Program-made: the position numbers and the translations under genes
Shown: piece after piece, positions 49,463-57,429 of the stretch
Position numbering within the stretch: position 1 is the first letter of the stretch
Layout: each line of letters opens with the position of its first letter
Notes under the pieces: model-generated
Databases searched by the model: none
Told to the model about the DNA's origin: nothing
Seen by the model: the letters and a program-made list of their open reading frames with translations, nothing else
Source of the DNA: Anaerolineae bacterium
GTDB taxonomy: Bacteria > Chloroflexota > Anaerolineae > B4-G1 > SLSP01
Length of the DNA: 64,000 nt
Direction of reading: 5' to 3'
NCBI GenBank assembly: GCA_026645815.1
Contig: JAPKMR010000005.1
Location: forward strand, 1-64,000

Positions 49463-50364
49463 GGATTGAGTTCCTGAATCTGTGGGTGGAGCGCCAGCGC
49501 TTCGAACATCTCCAGCAATTCCTCGTGCGTCAGACGCCGTCCCTTGCCCGCGACGGCAGTCAGGGCAGCTTCGAGCATATTCGTACCGAAAGAGCGCCCT
49601 TCATAACGTGGGGTAGTCGTAACTAGATAACGCACACCGGCTTTGCGGAAAATCTCCACATCGGCTTCGGTCGTGGTGTTGGTGAGGACGGTTTTCCCCG
49701 GAAGTTCCGGTGGCATGTACCGGCGCGTATAATGGCAATCCCCAGCGATGAGTGTGGCCCACTGGTACCAGCGGGTGAACTTGGGCGTGGAGGCGTGCTG
49801 CTTCGCGCCGATAGGGACAATCATCGAGATGGGCGCGAATCTTCCCACAAGCGGCGCCAGAATGGATGCCAACCTGTTGACTGCGCGCAAACTGTGGAGA
49901 GCAATCGGAATTCCCAACCCAAATTGGAGATCGCCGAAAACGGTGTCATAGCCCGCTTCAACAACGCTCTCCGCCATCCCATAACGATCCAGAGCCACGT
50001 TGAGCAGGGCGCGTTTGGGCTGTAATTCTGCGCCGAGTTGCGCCTCAACGTAGGCCATGCAACGGCGTTCGACAGTGTGCTTCACGCCACGTCCATCAAC
50101 TACGGGTGTTTTGTGTACATCTTTGATCAACCGGTATGCCGCCCGAATGGGATAGGCATGTTCTACGGTGCCCATCACCAGGTCAATGCCGCCCATTCCG
50201 AACGCATCTATCTTGCCATCCAGTTCGCGATAGAGCGCCATGGCTTTGGCTTCATCTCCATCGGTGCCAATACGCTCGATAACGACTTTCTCCCCTAATA
50301 ATTCCACCTCCACACGTTTGTCGCGCGTGGAACTGCCCAAACTGATGCTCACTGCTCGTTTCAT
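49459..50364 (-). CDS. Conserved protein commonly labelled quinate 5-dehydrogenase
   Basis: The 301-residue protein begins MKRAVSISLGSSTRDKRVEVELLG and contains FGMGGIDLVMGTVEHAYPI, VVDGRGVKHTVERR and a late GKTVLTNTTTEADVEIF. I recall this family carrying the database label quinate 5-dehydrogenase, but I see no GxGxxG dinucleotide motif and no shikimate-dehydrogenase residues, so the name should be doubted. It is the first gene of a coupled operon with the nucleotidyltransferase (4-bp overlap) and PAP2. Confidence 0.7.
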   Translation of the reverse strand: MKRAVSISLGSSTRDKRVEVELLGEKVVIERIGTDGDEAKAMALYRELDGKIDAFGMGGIDLVMGTVEHAYPIRAAYRLIKDVHKTPVVDGRGVKHTVERRCMAYVEAQLGAELQPKRALLNVALDRYGMAESVVEAGYDTVFGDLQFGLGIPIALHSLRAVNRLASILAPLVGRFAPISMIVPIGAKQHASTPKFTRWYQWATLIAGDCHYTRRYMPPELPGKTVLTNTTTEADVEIFRKAGVRYLVTTTPRYEGRSFGTNMLEAALTAVAGKGRRLTHEELLEMFEALALHPQIQELNP

Positions 50365-50521
50365 GATAATGCCCCTTTGCTGTGAAGATAATTTGGCTTA
50401 CGCTATCCTGCGCCGCTTCTGCCTTGAGGATGCAGGAATTTCAAAGATCGCGTGTTGCCCGCGCATAGAGTTTGCTAATACCCTTCTATTTTACCCCAGA
50501 AAGCCATTCTTACGAATCTTT

Positions 50522-50564
50522 GGGGTGCATTTTCACGCCGGGGGCGGCAATCTCAAACGCCCCT
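50522..50564 (-). repeat. Dispersed module, copy B (inverse of 22333-22375)
   Basis: Read on the minus strand, AGGGGCGTTTGAGATTGCC followed by GCCCCCGGCGTGAAAATGCACCC differs from copy A by one substitution and one inserted A. A palindrome lies 33 bp away on the same relative side as for copy A. Confidence 0.75.
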
Positions 50565-50597
50565 ATAGGCCCTGCCCCTAAGGGGCGTGTTAGAAAA

Positions 50598-50640
50598 GTG
50601 ATTTTTCGCGGCGTAGCGCAGTTACGCCGCAAAAAATCAC
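50598..50640. repeat. Palindromic element, 18-bp arms with one mismatch (H9)
   Basis: GTGATTTTTCGCGGCGTA is opposed by TACGCCGCAAAAAATCAC, loop GCGCAGT. It has the same outer arms (GTGATTTTT) as H1, H2 and H6 but another GC core. Confidence 0.88.
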
Positions 50641-50777
50641 TCAAAGAAAAGGCGTTTGCATGATAGTCGCCTACCTTTTTCCCCGAAGTTGAAACGCACC
50701 CGAATTTTTGAGGGTATGAACAAATGACTGGTCGCACAATACCTTCATATAGGGCGTCGTATGCATGTTGGGTAAAA

Positions 50778-50814
50778 AGTGTTTTTGGCCGCGCGCAGCG
50801 CGGCCAAAAACACT
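50778..50814. repeat. Palindromic element, perfect 17-bp arms (H10)
   Basis: AGTGTTTTTGGCCGCGC, loop GCA, and its exact complement, 14 bp after the stop of the MscS gene. It can serve as that gene's terminator and belongs to the GTGTTTTTGG subgroup. Confidence 0.9.
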
Positions 50815-50827
50815 AAAAAGAGATTCT

Positions 50828-51622
50828 CTACGGTACAGTGGTTGAGGGTGGGGATGTCCTTGCTGCACGGTTGAGCGCTAAGACTGCGGCGGAGTGTACC
50901 TCGAGCAGGTTCGCCACCTGCGGATCTATCCAGAAACGCACGGTTACCGCGACTGTCGAAGACCATGATCGCTCAGCCCACACAGTGGGCTGGGGCGCTG
51001 CCAATACACCGGGGACATTCTGGATTGTGGAACGCAATTGTGCCAACCTGGCTTCAATATCACCTTCATTTGGCAGATTCAACGTGATTACCCGTTGGCG
51101 GTTGGCGCTGCGGCTGAAATTGGTAATGGGGTTCTCGTAAATCTTGATATTCGGAATGATGACGAGCTCGCCGTTATCGGCTTTCATGACCGTGTCCCGA
51201 GTGTTGACATCCAGCACCGTACCCGAAAACCCTCCAGCGTTGACGTAGTCATTCACGGTGAAGGGCTGGCGCAGCATCAATAACACCCCCGAAACAAAGT
51301 TGCGGGTAATATCCTGCAAGGCAAAGCCAATAGTGAGTCCGGCTACCCCCAGACCTGCGAGGAAACCGGTCACATTGAAATCTACTTGTTCGAGTGCAAT
51401 AATGCAACCGCCTATGATGATGCCCCACCGGGTGATTCTTGCCATCAGGCGGGGAAGCCCTTGTGTCTCTACCCGCCGGCTTACGGCCCGCTCCACGGCT
51501 TTGGCTGCCGGTCTTGCCAGCAAAAGGGCTGCACCAAAGGTCAACAAAGCGACAATCAGCTTGGGAATGAACTGTACGACCAGAAGTAACAACTCTTGGG
51601 TCACTTGATCTAGATTTTCCAT
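50828..51622 (-). CDS. MscS-family small-conductance mechanosensitive channel
   Basis: The 264-residue protein has three TM helices, with the Gly/Ala-rich pore helix GFLAGLGVAGLTIGFALQDITRNFVSGVLLML, followed by the beta domain RQPFTVNDYVNAGGFSGTVLDVNTRDTVMKADNGELVIIPN, diagnostic of MscS. It releases solutes under hypo-osmotic shock. The C-terminal domain is complete. It starts divergently from the aminotransferase gene. Confidence 0.93.
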   Translation of the reverse strand: MENLDQVTQELLLLVVQFIPKLIVALLTFGAALLLARPAAKAVERAVSRRVETQGLPRLMARITRWGIIIGGCIIALEQVDFNVTGFLAGLGVAGLTIGFALQDITRNFVSGVLLMLRQPFTVNDYVNAGGFSGTVLDVNTRDTVMKADNGELVIIPNIKIYENPITNFSRSANRQRVITLNLPNEGDIEARLAQLRSTIQNVPGVLAAPQPTVWAERSWSSTVAVTVRFWIDPQVANLLEVHSAAVLALNRAARTSPPSTTVP

Positions 51623-51957
51623 AACGGACTTTTCCCTTCATGCTTTGATCGTAACTTTTAATGGCAATCAAATTAATCCTAGCATCGCTCACAACAAAGT
51701 CAAAGGTAACGGGTATAGAGCAAGTCGTTGGCGCTGAACATCCCATATCAGACGTGGCACGTTTTCCTGGTTTCGCTTCCCAGAAAATGGGTTTGTATGC
51801 GGCGGCGTACCCGCCGCATACAAACCCATACAAAAGTTCCTCAGCATTTTGGAAGTGCGTAACCTCAAATGGGTGATGCGTGATACTTCCTATGGGGGAT
51901 TTTCTCTACTACAGTGAGAGGCAAGCATCATCGTCTCAGGCGAATAAGGAGCAACAG
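51623..51957. other. Divergent intergenic region with palindrome H11
   Basis: The region separates two divergent genes. It holds one palindrome (51787-51829) and no supported gene; the aminotransferase frame is open to 51880 but lacks family sequence before the GTG at 51958. Confidence 0.6.
51787..51829. repeat. Palindromic element, perfect 19-bp arms (H11)
   Basis: ATGGGTTTGTATGCGGCGG and its complement enclose CGTAC. It lies in a divergent promoter region, so a terminator function is unlikely. Confidence 0.9.
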
Positions 51958-53124
51958 GTGATTCAATTAGCAGATCGAACTTGGACCATTGAACCTTCCG
52001 TAACTCTGGCATTGTCGGCGCGAGCCAAGGCTTTGCGCGCATCCGGGGTGGATGTCTGTGACTTCACCGTCGGTGAACCAGACTTCAACACGCCGGCGCA
52101 CATTCGCGAAGCCGCCAAGCGCGCCCTGGATGAGGGAAAGACAAAGTATGCGCCCGCGGGTGGTCTCCCCAGACTCCAGGAATTGATTGCGGAGAAACTG
52201 CGAGACGAGAACTTGCTGTCATACTCGGCTAATCAGGTCATCGTTTGCACAGGCGGCAAGCAGGCGATTCTCAATGTTCTGTTGGCGATATTGAGCCGCG
52301 GTGACGAGGCGCTGATCCCGACCCCCTATTGGGTGAGCTATCCGGAAATCGTCAAACTGGCGCGGGCGGTCCCCATTTTGATGCCCACAACGGAAGCAAC
52401 GGCTTTCAAAATCACCCCAGAACAGCTTGAAGCTGCCATCACCCCACAGACGAAGGTGCTGATTCTCAATTCACCTTCGAATCCTACCGGGGCAATTTAC
52501 TCGCGCGCCGAAATGACTGCTCTGGCCGAAGTGTTGGTGCGCCATGAAGTGGCTGTGCTCTCCGATGAGATTTATGAAAAGCTGCTCTATGATGGTGTGG
52601 AGCACGTGAGTATCGGCAGTCTCGGGGAAGCTATTTTCAATCTCACAATAACCTGCAATGGCTTCAGCAAAGCCTATGCCGCCACGGGCTGGCGCTTGGG
52701 ATATGCAGCGGGTCCAGCGCATGTCATCAAATCTGCCGTTGATATCCAATCGCACACCACCTCCGGCGCGACAACCTTTGCACAGTATGGCGCGATAGCG
52801 GCCCTGGAAGGGCCTCAGGACGAGGTGGAAGCCATGCGTTGCGAATTCGAACGACGGCGCAATGTGCTATTGGCGGGTTTACAGACCCTGACGGGCATGA
52901 CTTGCACCAAACCGGGGGGCGCTTTTTACCTGTTCCCCAACATCGCCGCCACTGGTTTGAGCTCCATGGATTTCTCCCAACGGCTGTTGGAGGAATACCA
53001 CGTGGCGATTGTGCCCGGCGCGGCTTTCGGCGCGGATGCCAATGTGCGCTTCTCCTACGCCACCTCGATGGCGACCATTGAGAAAGGGTTGGAACGCTTA
53101 CAGCGTTTCATGGAAAGCCTGTAG
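51958..53124 (+). CDS. Class I pyridoxal-phosphate aminotransferase (aspartate aminotransferase type)
   Basis: From the GTG at 51958 (AAGGAG 8 nt upstream) the protein is 388 residues, the usual length of bacterial Ib aspartate aminotransferases. It begins with ADRTWTIEPSVTLALSARAKAL and has FTVGEPDFNTPAHI, TKYAPAGGLPRLQELI, LNSPSNPTGAIYS, DEIYEKLLYDG and the PLP lysine in GFSKAYAATGWRLGY. It transfers amino groups between aspartate and 2-oxoglutarate, possibly also prephenate. The longer frame from 51880 is rejected. Confidence 0.93.
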   Translation: MIQLADRTWTIEPSVTLALSARAKALRASGVDVCDFTVGEPDFNTPAHIREAAKRALDEGKTKYAPAGGLPRLQELIAEKLRDENLLSYSANQVIVCTGGKQAILNVLLAILSRGDEALIPTPYWVSYPEIVKLARAVPILMPTTEATAFKITPEQLEAAITPQTKVLILNSPSNPTGAIYSRAEMTALAEVLVRHEVAVLSDEIYEKLLYDGVEHVSIGSLGEAIFNLTITCNGFSKAYAATGWRLGYAAGPAHVIKSAVDIQSHTTSGATTFAQYGAIAALEGPQDEVEAMRCEFERRRNVLLAGLQTLTGMTCTKPGGAFYLFPNIAATGLSSMDFSQRLLEEYHVAIVPGAAFGADANVRFSYATSMATIEKGLERLQRFMESL

Positions 53125-53139
53125 ACTCTGATACAACAA

Positions 53140-53181
53140 ACACCGTCGTTCGTGGGATGACCTTCCCACGAACGACGGTGT
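53140..53181. terminator. Bidirectional terminator-like perfect hairpin
   Basis: ACACCGTCGTTCGTGGGA (53140-53157) pairs perfectly with 53164-53181 around TGACCT between convergent genes. It lacks long U-runs but is very stable; it resembles the window-wide palindromes in arm length. Confidence 0.8.
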
Positions 53182-53193
53182 GCTTGCAAGAGT

Positions 53194-56100
53194 TTAGTCG
53201 AGTGCGTGTGCGGCTTCCAACAACTTCGCTACCTGGTATTCCGAGACTGCCTCGGCCTCAATTATCCGGCGAACCAGATTATAAACCCGCGCAATTTCTT
53301 CCGCGGCGGCAGCGGCAGCGATTTGCGGTTGGCTGAGTGTTTCCACAGTTGCCAGCAGCAACACCCACCACAACAACTGTTCCAGCGCCTCTTTGTTGAA
53401 CCACAGAATGCCCTCGTAGCGATTCATCCCCAGATAAGCCTGGATAGGGCGTTCCTTTAACATGACGCGCAACATCTCGTAGGCGCTATCCCCGGTCTCG
53501 GTTGCCGCCGCCTCCAGCCAGGCGCGGTAATCCAGAAGGATTTTGATAGTAGCAGCGGCTCTCTGGGAGTCTTCGGTTTCCAACCCGGCATCCTGCAAGG
53601 CGCCGGAGAAGACTTTTGCCAAAAGCCACTCGTCCATCCAGATAGCAGTGATGGCGGTGTAGTTCTCTGCCCCCATGATTTTGCCCAACGGGTGCAGGAA
53701 GAGCCACCCCAGAACCGTCCCCAGAATTTCAGGGTCGTCGGTTTCCAGGCCCTCGGCGATAGCGGCTTCCGCGCCGAATACCATCCGCAACGGTCGCAAG
53801 CGCATTTCAGTGTCGGTTTCAACGGCGGTGCTCTCGGTGACCTCACCCGCAGGTGCTTCCGCAGCTTCGCCCGCTTCAGCGGCTTCGGCCTTTGGCTTCT
53901 CCACTAGCGAAGAAAGCGCCAGGATAGTCGCCAGCTTCTCGCGTACTTCACAAGCAATCGCTTCGGGGTCGCCGGTTCCCTGACTGCTGGTCTTAGCTGC
54001 ATCCAGCAGGTCTTCCATCTTGGCCTCAACCTGATCCAGGACACGCTCAAGGTCATCTGGAGCAGCGAAGCGTGCCTCTGCCAACCAACGGAATGCTGGC
54101 GCGCTGATCAGCATTCGCAAGGGGGCGTGCAGGGGCTCCAGGAAGAGCTCCCGCAGGGCCTCCTCGATGCTGGGAACGCCGCGCCCGTGCAGATGGGCGG
54201 CAAGTTGCCCATAGTGCCCCCACTCATTATCCTGAAGCAGGTGGAAGTCCACGAAGACATGGACCTGATAGGCGTGGAGCTCGGTGTAAAGGCCCCGGTT
54301 ATGGAGCTCCGCGCAGTTGCGGAGGTATTCCAGGTTATGTGCTGCATCGCGGAAGACGACATACATATCCGCACGGTTCGGAATGTCCAACCCCTCTGCG
54401 ATCGCCTTTTGTACCAGGGTTTTCTCGCCATCGGCGCCTTTGATCACATAGGCGGCTGAGGTATGAATCCACCCCCGCGTTTCTGCGTAGCGGTTGTGAT
54501 AGATCACCAGGGAATGCTCCCCGCGGGCCTTGTTGGTATAGGCAAAGACGTTCTCATCCACACGCCCTTCTGGCGTATAGTAATCGAAGAGCAGATAATG
54601 ATCCACTTCGGCGAACAGGTAACGCTTGTGAAGCAGGGGGAAGACCTGTTGTTCATGGCGCTCAACCAACCAGGGGTCGAGATGCTCGTCCCAGTAGGCG
54701 CGGCGGAATTCCATGCCGTATTTCTCGGCGTAACCTTCGACCTGCCCATGCCCGAACATCGGCAGTCCGGGCAGCGTTGCCATAAGTGTGCAGATTCCGA
54801 AGTACTTATCGCCCTTTCCGAACTGCTCCACGGCGGTCTTTTCGTCGGGATTGTTCATAAAGTTGACATAGCGTTTGAGAATCTGTGGGTCAAATTCCAG
54901 GGTGTTTTTGATGAGCTGGCGGTACTCGGCATTCTTCTCGTCGCGCAGCATGTTCATGAAGGCGCTGTTGTAGACGCGGTGCATGCCCAGGGTGCGGACG
55001 AAGTAACCTTCCATCATCCAGAAGGCTTCTGCCAGAAGCAGGGTGCCTGGGGATTCAGCCGCGACACGATCCACCACCTCGCGCCAGAACTCCTCCGGTA
55101 TGGCAGCATCGAATTGCGCCTTGGTCATTCCATAATCCGCCCGTGAGGCGATATCGCCACCGGTCCCAGGCTCAGGGTACCAGAGCCGTTGGTAGTGGCG
55201 TTTTGCCAGCGTCATGGCGGCATCGAAGCGGATGATGGGCGAGCGGCGCGCCACTTCCAGGATGGTCTGAATGACAGCTTCGCGCACTTCGGGATTGAGG
55301 TAGTTGAGCTGTGCGGTATCATTCCAGGGCATTGTAGTGCCATCATTGCCGTGGTAAATGTAGCGTGTGTCACCGGTCCAATGATCTACCCGTTTGAAGA
55401 CCACTGCAGCATCGCTATGCGTGTAATAATGGTCTTCCAGATAGATGCCGACCCGTGGGTCTTCGCAGAGGTCTTCACCGTTGAAGCTATAGCTCGGGAA
55501 AGGGCTATAGGGTAGTTGGATGAACCAATCGGGATGATACACCACCCATGAAGAATCAATGCCCATGTGATTGGGAACCATATCGCTACCCATGCGAATC
55601 CCTCGTTTCCAGGCGCGGGCTTTGAGGTCGTTGTAAGCCGCCTCACCGCCGAGGTCTTCCGCAATGCGGTAATCGTAGAGCGAATATGCCGAAGCGACCG
55701 CGTCGGAATTGCCCATGATTTGCTTAATGCGTTTGGAAGCTTTGCTACGTTCCCAAAGTCCGATGAGCCACAACCCGCTAAGCCCCCAACTCGCCAACTT
55801 CTCCAGCTCCGCATCGGGAATCTGGTCCAACCGGTTGATGGGCCGCTCATACTCCTTTGAAAGCTGATCGAGCCAGACATAGGCGTTTTTGGCAATGATG
55901 ACCACCTGGGGCATCCAATCGCTATCCGGGCTAAAAGCCTCAACCTCCAGCTCCTGACCCACAAATTCAAAGGGCAAGAGCGCCTCCGGTCCGGGTCCAA
56001 AGCCAAAGAAGGCTTTGCTTTCCTCCGCCAATAGATCGAGGCTGCTCAATAACCTGTACAGATAGCTACCCAGGAGCGTGACCCAACGGTTGCGAATAAA

Positions 56101-56793
56101 CTCCAGCTGCGCTTCCAGCGAATGCGGCGCTTTGCGGATCGGTGCGAGGAGCATATCTACCAGGTTTTCATTATCAGGCCCGAACGGCGGTTGCGTATCG
56201 AAGAAATCGTGTAAACCCGTGAGAATCTCAGAGTAAGCGGGCAGGGTTTCCAGGGGAGCATCATCGAAAAGTTCCAGGAAGGGCATTCGCGCTGGATTGA
56301 TATTGCTGAGCCACAGGAGAAGCAGCTCCTCGAGCACGATCTCGCGGTGAGACGTAGCTCCTGTTGCTCCGGCAAGGTAGGCTTCTGCACTCAATGTCCC
56401 ACGGTAAACGGCAGTGGTGGGATATGTCGTTGCAAATGTCTTCAGGACTTCATCAAGCGCAGCCTTGCCCACACGGGCTTCCAAAAAGGCAAGTGCCTGC
56501 GCCATGACTTGTGGCACACGCTCCGTTTGATACAGGTCAATGGTATGGTGCATGACCTCATCAATCAGCCCCATCGCGTTGATCTGTCCGGCGCCCACGG
56601 CTTGTTCGGGGTAAGTGAGCAAATCACGCCGGGAGTTGATCTTTTGCGCCAATTCTCGCGCCGCGTGGAAATTGGCGAAGATAACATTGCCATTGAGGGC
56701 GAAGAGCGTATCTTCGACCTCGTAGCGCTCACGGGCGGCGTGGGATACATGGAATTCTCGCATAGCTGGGTTACCTGGCGTGTAATCTGACAT
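53194..56793 (-). CDS. Very large GH13 (alpha-amylase superfamily) protein
   Basis: The 1199-residue protein has a GH13 barrel in its middle (about residues 290-750): region I GSDMVPNHMGID, region II IIRFDAAMTLAK (nucleophile Asp), region III LLLAEAFWMMEGY (acid/base Glu) and region IV FMNNPDEKTAV, in which the usual His of NHD is Pro. About 290 N-terminal residues are mostly helical. After the barrel come a beta region and a long helical C-terminus split by an Ala/Glu-rich linker (about residues 1000-1035). There is no signal peptide. A cytosolic alpha-glucan or trehalose-related role is plausible; the specificity cannot be read. Confidence 0.85.
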   Translation of the reverse strand: MSDYTPGNPAMREFHVSHAARERYEVEDTLFALNGNVIFANFHAARELAQKINSRRDLLTYPEQAVGAGQINAMGLIDEVMHHTIDLYQTERVPQVMAQALAFLEARVGKAALDEVLKTFATTYPTTAVYRGTLSAEAYLAGATGATSHREIVLEELLLLWLSNINPARMPFLELFDDAPLETLPAYSEILTGLHDFFDTQPPFGPDNENLVDMLLAPIRKAPHSLEAQLEFIRNRWVTLLGSYLYRLLSSLDLLAEESKAFFGFGPGPEALLPFEFVGQELEVEAFSPDSDWMPQVVIIAKNAYVWLDQLSKEYERPINRLDQIPDAELEKLASWGLSGLWLIGLWERSKASKRIKQIMGNSDAVASAYSLYDYRIAEDLGGEAAYNDLKARAWKRGIRMGSDMVPNHMGIDSSWVVYHPDWFIQLPYSPFPSYSFNGEDLCEDPRVGIYLEDHYYTHSDAAVVFKRVDHWTGDTRYIYHGNDGTTMPWNDTAQLNYLNPEVREAVIQTILEVARRSPIIRFDAAMTLAKRHYQRLWYPEPGTGGDIASRADYGMTKAQFDAAIPEEFWREVVDRVAAESPGTLLLAEAFWMMEGYFVRTLGMHRVYNSAFMNMLRDEKNAEYRQLIKNTLEFDPQILKRYVNFMNNPDEKTAVEQFGKGDKYFGICTLMATLPGLPMFGHGQVEGYAEKYGMEFRRAYWDEHLDPWLVERHEQQVFPLLHKRYLFAEVDHYLLFDYYTPEGRVDENVFAYTNKARGEHSLVIYHNRYAETRGWIHTSAAYVIKGADGEKTLVQKAIAEGLDIPNRADMYVVFRDAAHNLEYLRNCAELHNRGLYTELHAYQVHVFVDFHLLQDNEWGHYGQLAAHLHGRGVPSIEEALRELFLEPLHAPLRMLISAPAFRWLAEARFAAPDDLERVLDQVEAKMEDLLDAAKTSSQGTGDPEAIACEVREKLATILALSSLVEKPKAEAAEAGEAAEAPAGEVTESTAVETDTEMRLRPLRMVFGAEAAIAEGLETDDPEILGTVLGWLFLHPLGKIMGAENYTAITAIWMDEWLLAKVFSGALQDAGLETEDSQRAAATIKILLDYRAWLEAAATETGDSAYEMLRVMLKERPIQAYLGMNRYEGILWFNKEALEQLLWWVLLLATVETLSQPQIAAAAAAEEIARVYNLVRRIIEAEAVSEYQVAKLLEAAHALD

Positions 56794-56984
56794 CGCTGCT
56801 CCTTTTGCGGTGATGTTGCCCTCATCTGGCGCTGCTTGTGAACTAAGTGAGGGTCGCTGCTATCGCTGATTCGAAATTTTCGGAAGCCGGCTTTGCAGGT
56901 TTATCCATGGTGCGGCTATGGCATCGGGCTGTCGTAAGGCTAAACCTGCGCGTCGTTGCCATAATTTGGCGCGGTCAGGTGAGT

Positions 56985-57092
56985 CTAGTTCTGGAACAGA
57001 AACATCACCATACTGAGAATCATGCTAATGAGTAAGATGACAGTGATCACGACAAAGACAATCTGAGAGGTTCTTCCCCGTTTTGAGTTCAT
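56985..57092 (-). CDS. 35-residue single-pass membrane peptide
   Basis: ATG 57092 follows AGGTGAG by 4-5 nt. The peptide starts MNSKRGRTSQ, continues with one hydrophobic helix (IVFVVITVILLISMILSMVM) and ends FLFQN. A positive N-terminus plus one TM helix is the layout of real small membrane proteins, and the good ribosome-binding site supports translation. It lies about 190 bp upstream of, and in line with, the GH13 gene. Function unknown. Confidence 0.6.
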   Translation of the reverse strand: MNSKRGRTSQIVFVVITVILLISMILSMVMFLFQN

Positions 57093-57429
57093 AATCTCAC
57101 CTGGTCTGTTGACTATTCAGAGGCATTCAAGCCCCATTACCTTTACATTATAGCACAATTTGGCTCGTTGCGACGACGCGCAGGTGTTAGCGCTGTGGTT
57201 CGCTTGCCTGGCGCAGCCTGGTGAAAAATGATTTTTTGGGTGCTTTACGCCCCCCAAAAAAACACTTTCAAAAACCGCAACTTCAGCCGCTCTTATGGTG
57301 GCAGGCGGGTAACGCTGAACAGTTACACTTCTTCCTGCATTTTGCGTTTCATCCAGAGCGTGGTATGATAGATGTCGCGGTTAGAGACCTTGAATCTCGG
57401 AAACCGTGGAAGAAGGAATTGCAGGGGCT
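57093..57429. other. Divergent intergenic region with palindrome H12
   Basis: No gene is supported. An imperfect palindrome, ATTTTTTGGGTGC opposed by GCCCCCCAAAAAAA, lies at about 57231-57263, again with the family's T/A arms and again between divergent genes. Confidence 0.55.

Larger units (their letters stand above)
50365..50827. other. Repeat-rich intergenic region
   Basis: No gene is supported in these 463 bases. They hold the inverse copy of the dispersed module (50522-50564), two palindromes (50598-50640 and 50778-50814) and a GTTGAAACGCACCC motif near 50688-50701 that resembles the end of the module. The promoter of the operon starting at 50364 must also lie here. Confidence 0.65.
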
